Origin: Alphaproteobacteria bacterium
GTDB lineage: Bacteria; Pseudomonadota; Alphaproteobacteria; Micavibrionales; UBA2020
DNA: 21,370 bases
Assembly (NCBI GenBank): GCA_020853455.1
Contig: JADYYV010000302.1
Span: 1-21,370, forward strand
Reading direction: 5' to 3'
Each line of letters opens with the position of its first letter. The first letter of the stretch is position 1. Of this stretch, positions 7,981 to 15,388 are shown in pieces. The position numbers were made by a program, and so were the translations under genes. The notes beneath the pieces are model-generated. The model was not told where the DNA came from and ran no database searches. It saw only the letters and a list, made by a program, of their open reading frames with translations.

Positions 7981-10567
7981 GCAGTCCGCGAACGGGCATC
8001 CAGATACGCTGGCGCCTCTTTCCGCCAATATACGCCTGTTGGGCGGCATCCTGGGCGAAACGATTACATTATTCGAAGGCAAAAGAATTTTCGACAAGGT
8101 CGAAACCCTGCGCCGCCTGTCGCAGAAAAGCCGCCTTGGCGATAAAAATGCCGCGAAATCCATCGAAAAAGAATTGCACGGGCTGAGCCATGCGGAGAAA
8201 TATAAAATCGCCAAGGCTTTCACCGAGTTCCTGCGCCTTGCCAATCTCTGCGAACAGGTCCATCGCATCCGCCGGCGCAATGAATACCGCCGCGAAGGCA
8301 AGGACGCGCAACGCGCATCGCCCTATGAAACATTCGAGCGGCTGCGCAAACGCGGCATTTCGAAAAAGACCATCCACGACGCGATGCGCCACGTGCAGAT
8401 CGACCTTGTGCTGACCGCGCATCCCACAGAAGCCATGCGCCCGCAGGCCGTGCGCGCCTACCGCGATTTATCCATTTCCCTTCTGAAACTCGACACCGGC
8501 GGGCTTGCGCCATACGAGCAGGAAGTGGAAATGCGCAACATCACCTCTATCGTCACGCAAATGTGGCTGTCCGGCGCGGTGCGCGACCGCAAACCCACGC
8601 CCGTCGATGAAGCACGCTATGGCCTTGAAGTGGCGGAGCGTATTCTGTGGCGCGCCATCCCCGATTTTCACCATTTGATGAGCGCCGCCTATAAACAATG
8701 CGTCGGCGATATGTCGCAGCTTTATCCGCGCCCGATCCGCTTTGGCACATGGATGGGCGGTGACCGCGACGGGCACCCGGGCGTTACCGGCAAGATTACA
8801 CGCAAAGTGCTGCGCGAGGCCTCCGCCGCCGCGACGAAACGCTACCTTGTGGCGCTCGAAAGCCTTCGGGAAACCTTTGCCTTTGATAAAGACAAAGGCA
8901 GCGCCGATATCCAGAAATTCTGCCTTGCCAAAATCCACGAAGCCGAAAGCCGCCTGCGGGATTTCCGCCGCGACCTGACGGGCCTGACGCGGAACGAGCT
9001 GTTGGAGATTTTTTACGAGATTCAGGCGTATCTGGCGGAACACAAAGCCGATGCGCTGGGCCGCGTGCCCTTGCAGGAGTTGATCTGGCGTGTACGGGTC
9101 TTCGGCCTTTGCTTCCTGAAAATGGATATCCGCCAAAGCGCGGACCGTCATGCCTCGGCGGTCGAGGAAATTCTGGGCGCTGCTTATGCCCATGCGCCCG
9201 ATGACAGAAAAACCGCGCTTCTTGAAAAGGCAATACGCGGCAAAAAACACGCCCTGCCTGAGACATTATCGCCCGCAACCGCCGAAGTGCTGGATACCTT
9301 GCGCGTCTATAACGAATTTCCGCCCGAGTTTTTCGGACCGTATATCATATCAATGGCCGAAAACGTGACGGACATTCTGGGTGTCCAGTTTCTCATGAAG
9401 GCGGCAGGCGTTACGCAGAACGTACCGATCAGCCCGCTGTTTGAAACCCCAGCATCTCTGAAAAATGCCTGCAACGTCATGGAGGCGCTCTACAAACTGC
9501 CCGTTTACCGCAAACATACCGGCACGGAGCAGCAGATCATGGTCGGTTATTCCGATTCATCAAAACGGGGCGGGTATCTGGCGGCTGCATGGGAAATTTA
9601 CGGGCTGCAGTCAGCACTGCTGGCGATCGGTAAGAAGCATAAACTTCACACCACCTTCTTTCACGGCCGCGGCGGCAGCGTCGCACGCGGCGGCGGGCCG
9701 ATAGAAACGGCGCTGCTGGCATTGCCGCGCCCGCTTGAGACGAAAAGCATCCGCGTAACCGAACAGGGCGAGGCTATTGATTCAAAATTCGGCCTGCCGG
9801 CCGTGGCGGAGCGCACCATGGAGCTTTATCTTTCCGGTTTTCTGGAGGCCGTGCTGTCAAAACCGCACAAACGCAACCCCGCATGGGATAAAACCATGCA
9901 GCGCATGGCCGACATATCGGAAAAAGCGTTCCGCAAGACAGTCTATGAAACACCCGATTTCATGGCGCATTTTTCACAGCTGACCCCCGCGCCCGAACTG
10001 GGCCTGTTGAAAATCGGCAGCCGCCCCGGTCGCCGCAAAAAAGGCGGCGCGCTGGAAAGCATGCGCGCGATCCCCTGGGTCTTTGGCTGGACGCAGTCGC
10101 GCACCATGCTGCCTGCCTGGCTGGGCGTGGGCGACGCGCTGGCGGCAGAAATCGACAACGGCAACCTGAAAATGCTGCGCGACATGTATCGCAGCTGGCC
10201 GTTTTTTCAGGCGGTCACAGATCTTGTCGAAATGGTCGTCGCAAAGGCGGATGAACAGATCACGCGTTATTATTCCGGCCTGCTGGTCGAACCCTCGCTG
10301 CAATACCTGACCGAGGAATATTTGCAACGATTGCAGACAACGGCTGATATGCTGCGCAAAGTGACCGGGCGCGACGAATTGCTGGAAAAAACACCCGTGC
10401 TGTCGCGCTCCATCCGCATCCGAACACCCTATGTCGATGTACTGAACATTTTGCAGGCGCATTTACTGAAGGAATATCGCGCCCTGCCGCATCCCCCGAA
10501 AGATTTGCGCAAGACTCTGGCGCTCACCATCGGCGGCATATCGGCAGGCATGCGCAATACGGGCTAG
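7961..10567 (+). CDS. ppc: Phosphoenolpyruvate carboxylase
   Basis: Carboxylates PEP with bicarbonate to oxaloacetate, replenishing the TCA cycle in the cytoplasm. The 868 residues are slightly shorter than the usual 880-930. Key sites are visible: catalytic His154 in VLTAHPTE, the substrate loop WMGGDRDGHP, MVGYSDSSKRGG, the glycine loop FHGRGGSVARGGGP with the conserved arginine, VTEQGEAI, and IGSRPGRRKKGGALESMRAI followed by WTQSRTMLPAWLG. The C-terminus MRNTG keeps the terminal asparagine used in aspartate feedback in the enterobacterial enzyme. The N-terminal LLGGILGETI is the normal family start, so ATG 7961, inside the end of proA, is accepted; GGGG just upstream may serve as ribosome site. 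It is co-transcribed with proBA. Confidence 0.96.
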   Translation: MGRHGNKQSANGHPDTLAPLSANIRLLGGILGETITLFEGKRIFDKVETLRRLSQKSRLGDKNAAKSIEKELHGLSHAEKYKIAKAFTEFLRLANLCEQVHRIRRRNEYRREGKDAQRASPYETFERLRKRGISKKTIHDAMRHVQIDLVLTAHPTEAMRPQAVRAYRDLSISLLKLDTGGLAPYEQEVEMRNITSIVTQMWLSGAVRDRKPTPVDEARYGLEVAERILWRAIPDFHHLMSAAYKQCVGDMSQLYPRPIRFGTWMGGDRDGHPGVTGKITRKVLREASAAATKRYLVALESLRETFAFDKDKGSADIQKFCLAKIHEAESRLRDFRRDLTGLTRNELLEIFYEIQAYLAEHKADALGRVPLQELIWRVRVFGLCFLKMDIRQSADRHASAVEEILGAAYAHAPDDRKTALLEKAIRGKKHALPETLSPATAEVLDTLRVYNEFPPEFFGPYIISMAENVTDILGVQFLMKAAGVTQNVPISPLFETPASLKNACNVMEALYKLPVYRKHTGTEQQIMVGYSDSSKRGGYLAAAWEIYGLQSALLAIGKKHKLHTTFFHGRGGSVARGGGPIETALLALPRPLETKSIRVTEQGEAIDSKFGLPAVAERTMELYLSGFLEAVLSKPHKRNPAWDKTMQRMADISEKAFRKTVYETPDFMAHFSQLTPAPELGLLKIGSRPGRRKKGGALESMRAIPWVFGWTQSRTMLPAWLGVGDALAAEIDNGNLKMLRDMYRSWPFFQAVTDLVEMVVAKADEQITRYYSGLLVEPSLQYLTEEYLQRLQTTADMLRKVTGRDELLEKTPVLSRSIRIRTPYVDVLNILQAHLLKEYRALPHPPKDLRKTLALTIGGISAGMRNTG

Positions 10568-11350
10568 TTATTTCAGCCGTTCACGGCAGATTTCATACAG
10601 CATGATGCCGGTCGACACTGCAAGGTTGAGCGATTCCGCCCCCCCAGCCATCGGGATTTTCACGAGCGTCGTGCAGGCTGCCGCCGCTTCCTTTGATAAT
10701 CCGCTCGATTCACTGCCCATCAGCAGCAGCAAAGGCGGCGCATACTCGGCTGCGCGGTAATCGGTTGTGGTTTGAAGATGCGTACCGACAACTCGGCCTT
10801 TCCAGTTTTTGCGCCATGCCAGAAATTCCGGCAAACTGCCCTGCGCAACCGGCACCCGAGCGAAGGAGCCCATCGTGGCGCGCACGGCCTCGGGCGACCA
10901 GGGATCGCAGGTATCGCCCAGCAGCAGAACGCCATCGGCCTTTACGGCATCGGCGGTGCGGATGATGGTGCCAAGGTTGCCGGGGTCGCGTATCCCCTCA
11001 AGCCCCACCCAGAAGCCGGATGTGACGGATGAAATGGCGGCGGTCTTCAGCTTGAACGCCCCGATCACCGCCTGCGCATTATCGCGCTGCGTGATGCGGC
11101 TGAGCAGCTCATCGTTCAATTCCAATGTTTCTTTGGCCTTGCCTGTCAGCCCTGCCGCATCCCGCGCGCCGCGGGCAGAATAAGCAAGCGTATCAAGGAC
11201 AAAACCACCCGCCAGCGCATCCTGCACATGGCGCAGGCCTTCGACGAGGAACACGCCTTCCTCGTCCCGATACTTTTTGGCCGAGAGGGAGCGCAACCGC
11301 TTGACGGCGGGGTTGGCGGCGCTGGTGATTGTTTTTCCGGTTTCGGCCAT
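10568..11350 (-). CDS. SpoU/TrmH-family RNA 2'-O-methyltransferase
   Basis: 260-residue SPOUT enzyme predicted to methylate a ribose 2'-OH in 23S rRNA or tRNA using S-adenosylmethionine. Residues 1-100 are the substrate-binding domain (NPAVKRLRSL, FLVEGLRHVQDAL). Residues 110-260 are the knotted catalytic domain with motif 1 DPGNLGTIIRTA (122-133), motif 2 LLLMGSESSGLS (208-219) and motif 3 KIPMAGGAESLNLAVSTGI (231-249). The layout resembles RlmB/YsgA-type proteins, but the exact target nucleotide cannot be read from sequence. ATG 11350 is used; AGAGAA upstream is a weak ribosome site. Its TAA directly abuts the TAG of ppc, so the two genes converge with no spacer. Confidence 0.9.
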   Translation of the reverse strand: MAETGKTITSAANPAVKRLRSLSAKKYRDEEGVFLVEGLRHVQDALAGGFVLDTLAYSARGARDAAGLTGKAKETLELNDELLSRITQRDNAQAVIGAFKLKTAAISSVTSGFWVGLEGIRDPGNLGTIIRTADAVKADGVLLLGDTCDPWSPEAVRATMGSFARVPVAQGSLPEFLAWRKNWKGRVVGTHLQTTTDYRAAEYAPPLLLLMGSESSGLSKEAAAACTTLVKIPMAGGAESLNLAVSTGIMLYEICRERLK

Positions 11351-11372
11351 GTTTTCTCTAATCTTTCAACCT

Positions 11373-11401
11373 ATTACACCATGCGCAGCGGCTTCGCGCA
11401 A
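11373..11401 (-). promoter_or_regulatory. Possible promoter of the RNA methyltransferase gene
   Basis: On the minus strand TTGCGC (11396-11401) is followed after 17 bp by TGTAAT (11373-11378), 5 of 6 matches to the -10 consensus, 22 nt before ATG 11350. The -35 is weak. The site lies in the divergent gap shared with the ABC-F gene. Confidence 0.3.
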
Positions 11402-11462
11402 CGCTGGTTGAATGCTTAAATCCTTCCCCTTTGACCTTGTTGATGTCATAACCATCAGCCTG

Positions 11463-11473
11463 AAGGACAAGGG
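11463..11473 (+). promoter_or_regulatory. Ribosome binding site that decides the ABC-F start
   Basis: AAGGACAAGGG lies 4-10 nt before ATG 11478. It supports that start over the in-frame ATG at 11412, which has no such site. Confidence 0.5.
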
Positions 11474-11477
11474 ATTC

Positions 11478-13349
11478 ATGCTCACCATCAACAACCTGAC
11501 ATATAAAGTAGGATCGCGCACGCTGATCGAGGATTCCAGCGTGAACGTCATGGACGGCTGGAAAGTCGGCCTGATCGGGCAGAACGGCACGGGCAAATCG
11601 ACCCTGTTCAAGCTGATCGCAGGCGAGTTGCATGCCGATGCCGGCACCATCAGCCTGTCGCAGCGCCAGCGTTTCGGCATGGTGCGTCAGGATATCGAGG
11701 ATACCGACACCCCGCTTATCGACATGGTCGTGAACGCGCACGAAGAAATGTCCGCGCTGATGAAGGCGACCGAGACGGAAGAAGACCCCAACAAGCTGGG
11801 CGATATCTATGCCCGCCTGATCGAACTCGACGCCTATGCCGCGCCGTCGAAGGCCGCCATCCTGCTGACAGGCCTTGGCTTCAAAGACCACCAGCTGTAT
11901 GAGCCGTTCTCGTCCTTCTCCGGCGGCTGGCGCATGCGCGTGGCGCTGGCGGCGGCGCTGTTCGTCGAGCCTGATTTCCTGCTGCTCGACGAGCCGACCA
12001 ACCACCTGGACCTTGAAGCGATCATGTGGCTGGAAACCTATCTTTCAAACTATCCGCATACGCTGATGGTTATTTCGCATGACCGCGAATTGCTGAACAA
12101 ATGCATCGACCATGTCATCCATATCGACAAGCAGAAACTGGTCGCCTATACCGGCAACTACGACACCTTCGAGCGTGAACGCGCCGCCAAGATCGGCGTG
12201 CAGCAAAAGATGTTTGAAAAGCAGCAGGCGCAGCGTGCGCATATGCAGGCTTTCGTCGATCGTTTCCGCGCCTCTGCCGCCAAGGCCGCGCAGGCGCAGA
12301 GCCGCATCAAGGCGTTGGAGCGCATGGATCTGGTCGATGAAGTGATGATGGAGCGCGCCGTGCGATTCACATTCCCCTCGCCGGAAAAATTGTCGCCGCC
12401 ACTGATCGCCATCCGCCATGTGGATGTGGGCTATACCGAAGGCAAGCCCATCGTCCGCAAGATCCACGAAAATATCGATACCGACGACCGCATCGCGCTG
12501 CTGGGCGCGAACGGTAACGGCAAATCGACCATGATGAAGCTGATTGCCGGGAAACTCAGCCCTATGCAGGGCGAAATGGTGCGGTCCGGCAAGCTGCGCA
12601 TCGGTTATTTCTCGCAGCACCAGACGGAAGAGCTGGACGTCAATTCCACGCCGTTCCAGGAAATGGCACGCCTGACGAAGCAAAAGACGGGCGACTATAA
12701 AGAACATATCGTCCGCGCGGTGCTGGGCGCTTTCGGATTCTCGAAAAACCTGGCCGACAACCCGATCAGCTCGCTCAGCGGCGGCGAAAAAGCCCGCCTG
12801 TTGTTCGCCTTCATGAGCTTTGACAAGCCGCATTTGCTGCTGCTCGACGAACCGACCAACCATTTGGACATGGAAGCCCGTGAAGCCCTGGTGCAGGCGC
12901 TGAACAATTACGACGGCGCGATCGTTATCGTCAGCCACGACCCGATCATGGTGGAGCGTGTGGCCGACCGGTTATGGCTGGTGAAGGACGGCGCTTGCCA
13001 GAATTTCAACGGCGACCTTGACGATTATCGCGACTTTATCCTGAAATCGCGCCGCGAAGAGCGCAAGGAAGAGAAAGAAAAGCGCGCTAAGGAAGCGAAA
13101 GAAACAAAAACCGTTTCCGCTCCCGCACCCAAGAACGACAAGAAAGTCGCGGAAGCCGAAAAGGCCGTCGCAAAACTGTCGAAGGAAAAAGAACGCCTCG
13201 AAGGCCTGATGGCGCTGCCGGAATATTACAACAATCCGCAGAAGATCAAGGAAACCAAGGCGACCTACGCGACCGTCCTGAAAGACCTTGAGAAGCAGGA
13301 ATCTATCTGGCTGGAGGCGCAGGAAGCGCAGGAACAGGCAGCCGGATAA
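11478..13349 (+). CDS. ABC-F family ATPase, YheS-like
   Basis: 623-residue protein with two ABC ATPase domains and no membrane segments, the mark of ABC-F proteins that bind the ribosome E-site and help stalled translation. Domain 1 has GQNGTGKST (34-42), the ABC-F signature SGGWRMRVALA, and LLLDEPTNHLDLEA. The linker (about 235-310) reads TGNYDTFERERA and FRASAAKAAQAQSRIKALER, very close to E. coli YheS. Domain 2 has GANGNGKST, SLSGGEKARL, LLLDEPTNHLDMEA and VSHDPIMVERV. A Lys/Glu-rich coiled-coil tail occupies about the last 90 residues. The frame extends 22 codons upstream, but the family start MLTINNLTYK with its ribosome site at 11463-11473 is preferred. The stop overlaps the next start (TAATG), so the pair is translationally coupled. 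Confidence 0.92.
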   Translation: MLTINNLTYKVGSRTLIEDSSVNVMDGWKVGLIGQNGTGKSTLFKLIAGELHADAGTISLSQRQRFGMVRQDIEDTDTPLIDMVVNAHEEMSALMKATETEEDPNKLGDIYARLIELDAYAAPSKAAILLTGLGFKDHQLYEPFSSFSGGWRMRVALAAALFVEPDFLLLDEPTNHLDLEAIMWLETYLSNYPHTLMVISHDRELLNKCIDHVIHIDKQKLVAYTGNYDTFERERAAKIGVQQKMFEKQQAQRAHMQAFVDRFRASAAKAAQAQSRIKALERMDLVDEVMMERAVRFTFPSPEKLSPPLIAIRHVDVGYTEGKPIVRKIHENIDTDDRIALLGANGNGKSTMMKLIAGKLSPMQGEMVRSGKLRIGYFSQHQTEELDVNSTPFQEMARLTKQKTGDYKEHIVRAVLGAFGFSKNLADNPISSLSGGEKARLLFAFMSFDKPHLLLLDEPTNHLDMEAREALVQALNNYDGAIVIVSHDPIMVERVADRLWLVKDGACQNFNGDLDDYRDFILKSRREERKEEKEKRAKEAKETKTVSAPAPKNDKKVAEAEKAVAKLSKEKERLEGLMALPEYYNNPQKIKETKATYATVLKDLEKQESIWLEAQEAQEQAAG

Positions 13350-14557
13350 TGGCATCCGTTGCCGTCATCGGCGGCGGCCCCGCCGGATTGATCGCCGCAG
13401 AAAAGCTGGCGGAAGCAGGCATCAGCGTCACCGTCTATGACCGCAAACCCTCGCTTGCCCGCAAATTTCTGATGGCAGGGCGCGGGGGTCTCAATCTGAC
13501 CCATTCGGAAGACTTAGCGGCATTCCTTTCGCGCTACGGCACCGCCGAAAAACATCTTGCCCCTTACATCAACACCTTCACGCCCACAGCCTTGCGCGAC
13601 TGGTGCGAAGGATTGGGCGAACCGGTTTTCGTCGGCTCCAGCGGCCGCGTGTTCCCGAAAAGCATGAAGGCATCGCCCCTGCTGCGCGCGTGGCAGCAGC
13701 GTCTTGCCAAGCTCGGCGTCGAATTTCGTCTGCAATACGACTGGCGCGGCTGGGATAGTAATGGCGCGCTAGTTTTCAGCAATCCGGACGGCGTGACAGA
13801 AACCGTGACCCCGGATGCGACGTTGCTTGCACTCGGTGGGGCGTCATGGCCGCGCCTTGGCTCGGACGGCAGTTGGGTAAAGCACCTTGCCGCCAGCAAA
13901 ATCAGAGTCAATCCGCTTCGCCCCTCCAATTGCGGGTTCACCGTTCCGTGGCCGGATGTTTTCCGCGCGAAATATGCGGGACAGCCAGTTAAACCAGTTG
14001 CCCTGTCGTTTGACGGGCAGCGCGTTGCCGGTGAAGCGATGCTGACCGATAAAGGCATCGAAGGCGGCGCGGTATATGCCCTGTCGGCCGCCTTGCGCGA
14101 AGCAATAGCAAAAAATGGCAGCGCACAACTGCACATCGACCTGAAACCCGGGCTGGAACAACCTGAACTGGCAAACCGGCTGGCGGAATCACGGCGCGGG
14201 CGCAGCCTGTCGAATTTCCTGCGGCAGGAAGCCGCGCTGTCGCCTGCCGCCATCGGATTGCTGCAGGAAAACCAGTCGGCCAAAAACCTGCCGCCTGACG
14301 CGCTTGCCGCACTTATCAAATCATTCCCCGTCAATCTAACCGGCACCTTCGATATCGACCGTGCGATTTCAAGCGCGGGCGGCATCGCATGGGAAGAGGT
14401 TGATGAAAACCTGATGCTGCGCCGCATGCCTGCTGTGTTTGCTGCAGGCGAAATGCTGGACTGGGAAGCCCCCACCGGCGGATATTTACTACAGGCCTGC
14501 TTCAGCACCGGGATTGCCGCCGCACAGGGCATCTTGCTGTTTTTAAAAGACAAATAG
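13349..14557 (+). CDS. FAD-dependent flavoprotein, PP_4765/HI0933-like family
   Basis: 402-residue predicted flavoprotein of the BaiN/HI0933-like NAD(P)/FAD oxidoreductase group; its substrate is not known. The N-terminal Rossmann motif VIGGGPAGLIAAEKLAEAG (6-24) binds FAD. The family marker MAGRGGLNLTHSE (42-54) and GRVFPKSMKASPLLRAW (99-115) fit the PP_4765 subgroup. Near the C-terminus, AAGEMLDWEAPTGGYLLQAC is the second FAD contact typical of the group. No signal peptide is present, so it is cytoplasmic. ATG 13349 shares one base with the ABC-F stop codon and needs no separate promoter. The link between a ribosome-associated ATPase and this flavoprotein may be organisational only. Confidence 0.88.
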   Translation: MASVAVIGGGPAGLIAAEKLAEAGISVTVYDRKPSLARKFLMAGRGGLNLTHSEDLAAFLSRYGTAEKHLAPYINTFTPTALRDWCEGLGEPVFVGSSGRVFPKSMKASPLLRAWQQRLAKLGVEFRLQYDWRGWDSNGALVFSNPDGVTETVTPDATLLALGGASWPRLGSDGSWVKHLAASKIRVNPLRPSNCGFTVPWPDVFRAKYAGQPVKPVALSFDGQRVAGEAMLTDKGIEGGAVYALSAALREAIAKNGSAQLHIDLKPGLEQPELANRLAESRRGRSLSNFLRQEAALSPAAIGLLQENQSAKNLPPDALAALIKSFPVNLTGTFDIDRAISSAGGIAWEEVDENLMLRRMPAVFAAGEMLDWEAPTGGYLLQACFSTGIAAAQGILLFLKDK

Positions 14558-14578
14558 CCAATCACGGGCTCACTTATT

Positions 14579-14600
14579 GGTACGTAAGGACTTATTTACC
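14579..14600 (+). other. AT-rich imperfect hairpin after the flavoprotein gene
   Basis: GGTACGTAAG and CTTATTTACC can pair over 10 positions with one mismatch and one G-U pair, around a 2-nt centre. A short CTTTT follows. It might be a weak terminator or a protein-binding site; it is not a classic GC-rich terminator with a long T tract. Confidence 0.3.
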
Positions 14601-14669
14601 CTTTTCAGGGAGAATAGGAATACGCGGTTGAATCGAATGCCGCGAAAACAATGATTTAGCCCTGAAAAG
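14601..14669 (+). promoter_or_regulatory. Nested inverted repeat in the lipoprotein leader
   Basis: CTTTTCAGGG (14601-14610) and CCCTGAAAAG (14660-14669) are perfect 10-bp complements 49 nt apart. Inside them CGCGG (14623-14627) pairs with CCGCG (14640-14644). The right outer arm ends 4 nt before ATG 14674 and contains the purine-rich GAAAAG that would act as ribosome site, so folding would hide it. Regulation is inferred; the complementarity is seen directly. Confidence 0.45.
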
Positions 14670-14673
14670 AAAA

Positions 14674-15258
14674 ATGCCCCAGCCACAGACCAATCCCGCC
14701 TCAAAATGCATGAACGTCCTGCGCTCCGCTTGTCTGGCGATGGCGATTTTGTGCACACAGGGCTGCGCCGGCAGCGCGCCCGTTCCCGGCGGGACGACGG
14801 CGGTCAACCAGCCCTATTTCAATTCCGGCAACGATCTTAAAACCCGCGTCGATAAACTGTCGCCAGGCATGAGCGAGGAAGAGGCCCTGAATACGCTTGG
14901 CGTTAAAAAAGCTCAGATGACACTGCTTGACCGCATCGGCATCCGCAAGGCGCTCTTCGGCGGCGAAAACTCGCCATTGCCCGGCACGCCCGAAGAACAG
15001 ATGGAAATTTACACGATCATTCAGGAAAGCATCGGCTATAAACTGGATTACAAGGACACTTACCGCAAGCACGGGTTGTCATCGCCCATCCGCCTCCAGA
15101 CCGATGAAAAGGGCGTCAGCTACAGCGTCACGATGGTCTTCCACGACGGCGCGCTGCTGGAAAAACCGGTGTTATCGGGCGGGCCGATCAACGACACCGA
15201 CAGCACGACCATTTTCGACTTCCTGAACCCCGGGACGGCCATCGGCCTTGTCGACTGA
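14674..15258 (+). CDS. Putative small lipoprotein with BamE/SmpA-like motif
   Basis: 194-residue protein of no firm family. A hydrophobic stretch (about 15-28, LRSACLAMAILC) is followed by TQGC at 28-31; this could be a lipobox with Cys31 as the lipidated residue, but Thr at -3 is a weak fit. Mature residues about 58-76 read VDKLSPGMSEEEALNTLG, the helix-turn pattern of BamE/SmpA-like outer-membrane lipoproteins, although the rest does not match BamE itself. An in-frame ATG at 14710 gives a more normal short signal peptide (MNVLRSAC) but has no ribosome site. ATG 14674 follows GAAAAGAAAA, so both starts remain open. It lies between the flavoprotein and the ABC exporter on the same strand and is probably an envelope protein. 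Confidence 0.75.
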   Translation: MPQPQTNPASKCMNVLRSACLAMAILCTQGCAGSAPVPGGTTAVNQPYFNSGNDLKTRVDKLSPGMSEEEALNTLGVKKAQMTLLDRIGIRKALFGGENSPLPGTPEEQMEIYTIIQESIGYKLDYKDTYRKHGLSSPIRLQTDEKGVSYSVTMVFHDGALLEKPVLSGGPINDTDSTTIFDFLNPGTAIGLVD

Positions 15259-15266
15259 TCGCCGAA

Positions 15267-15284
15267 GTGGTGTTTTAACGCCAC
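15267..15284 (+). other. Short hairpin between lipoprotein and ABC exporter genes
   Basis: GTGGTG and CGCCAC can form a 6-bp stem with one G-U pair around TTTTAA. No T tract follows, so a terminator is unlikely. Nothing else clear is seen in the 130-bp gap 15259-15388; a TTGTCT box near 15320 lacks a convincing -10. Confidence 0.25.
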
Positions 15285-15388
15285 AACCCGCGTGATCTGC
15301 GGTAAAGCAGCGATAACATAGTTGTCTTTCTTGCGGGAAACGGCAAAGATTTGCCCATTAAGAACGATTCTTGCCCGGGTTTCCGCAC

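Noticed and set aside
11412..11477. Upstream ATG giving the ABC-F protein 22 extra residues, possibly a leader peptide
   Set aside because: There is no ribosome site before 11412, the extension has no ABC-F similarity, and it runs in frame without a stop, so it is not a separate leader peptide.
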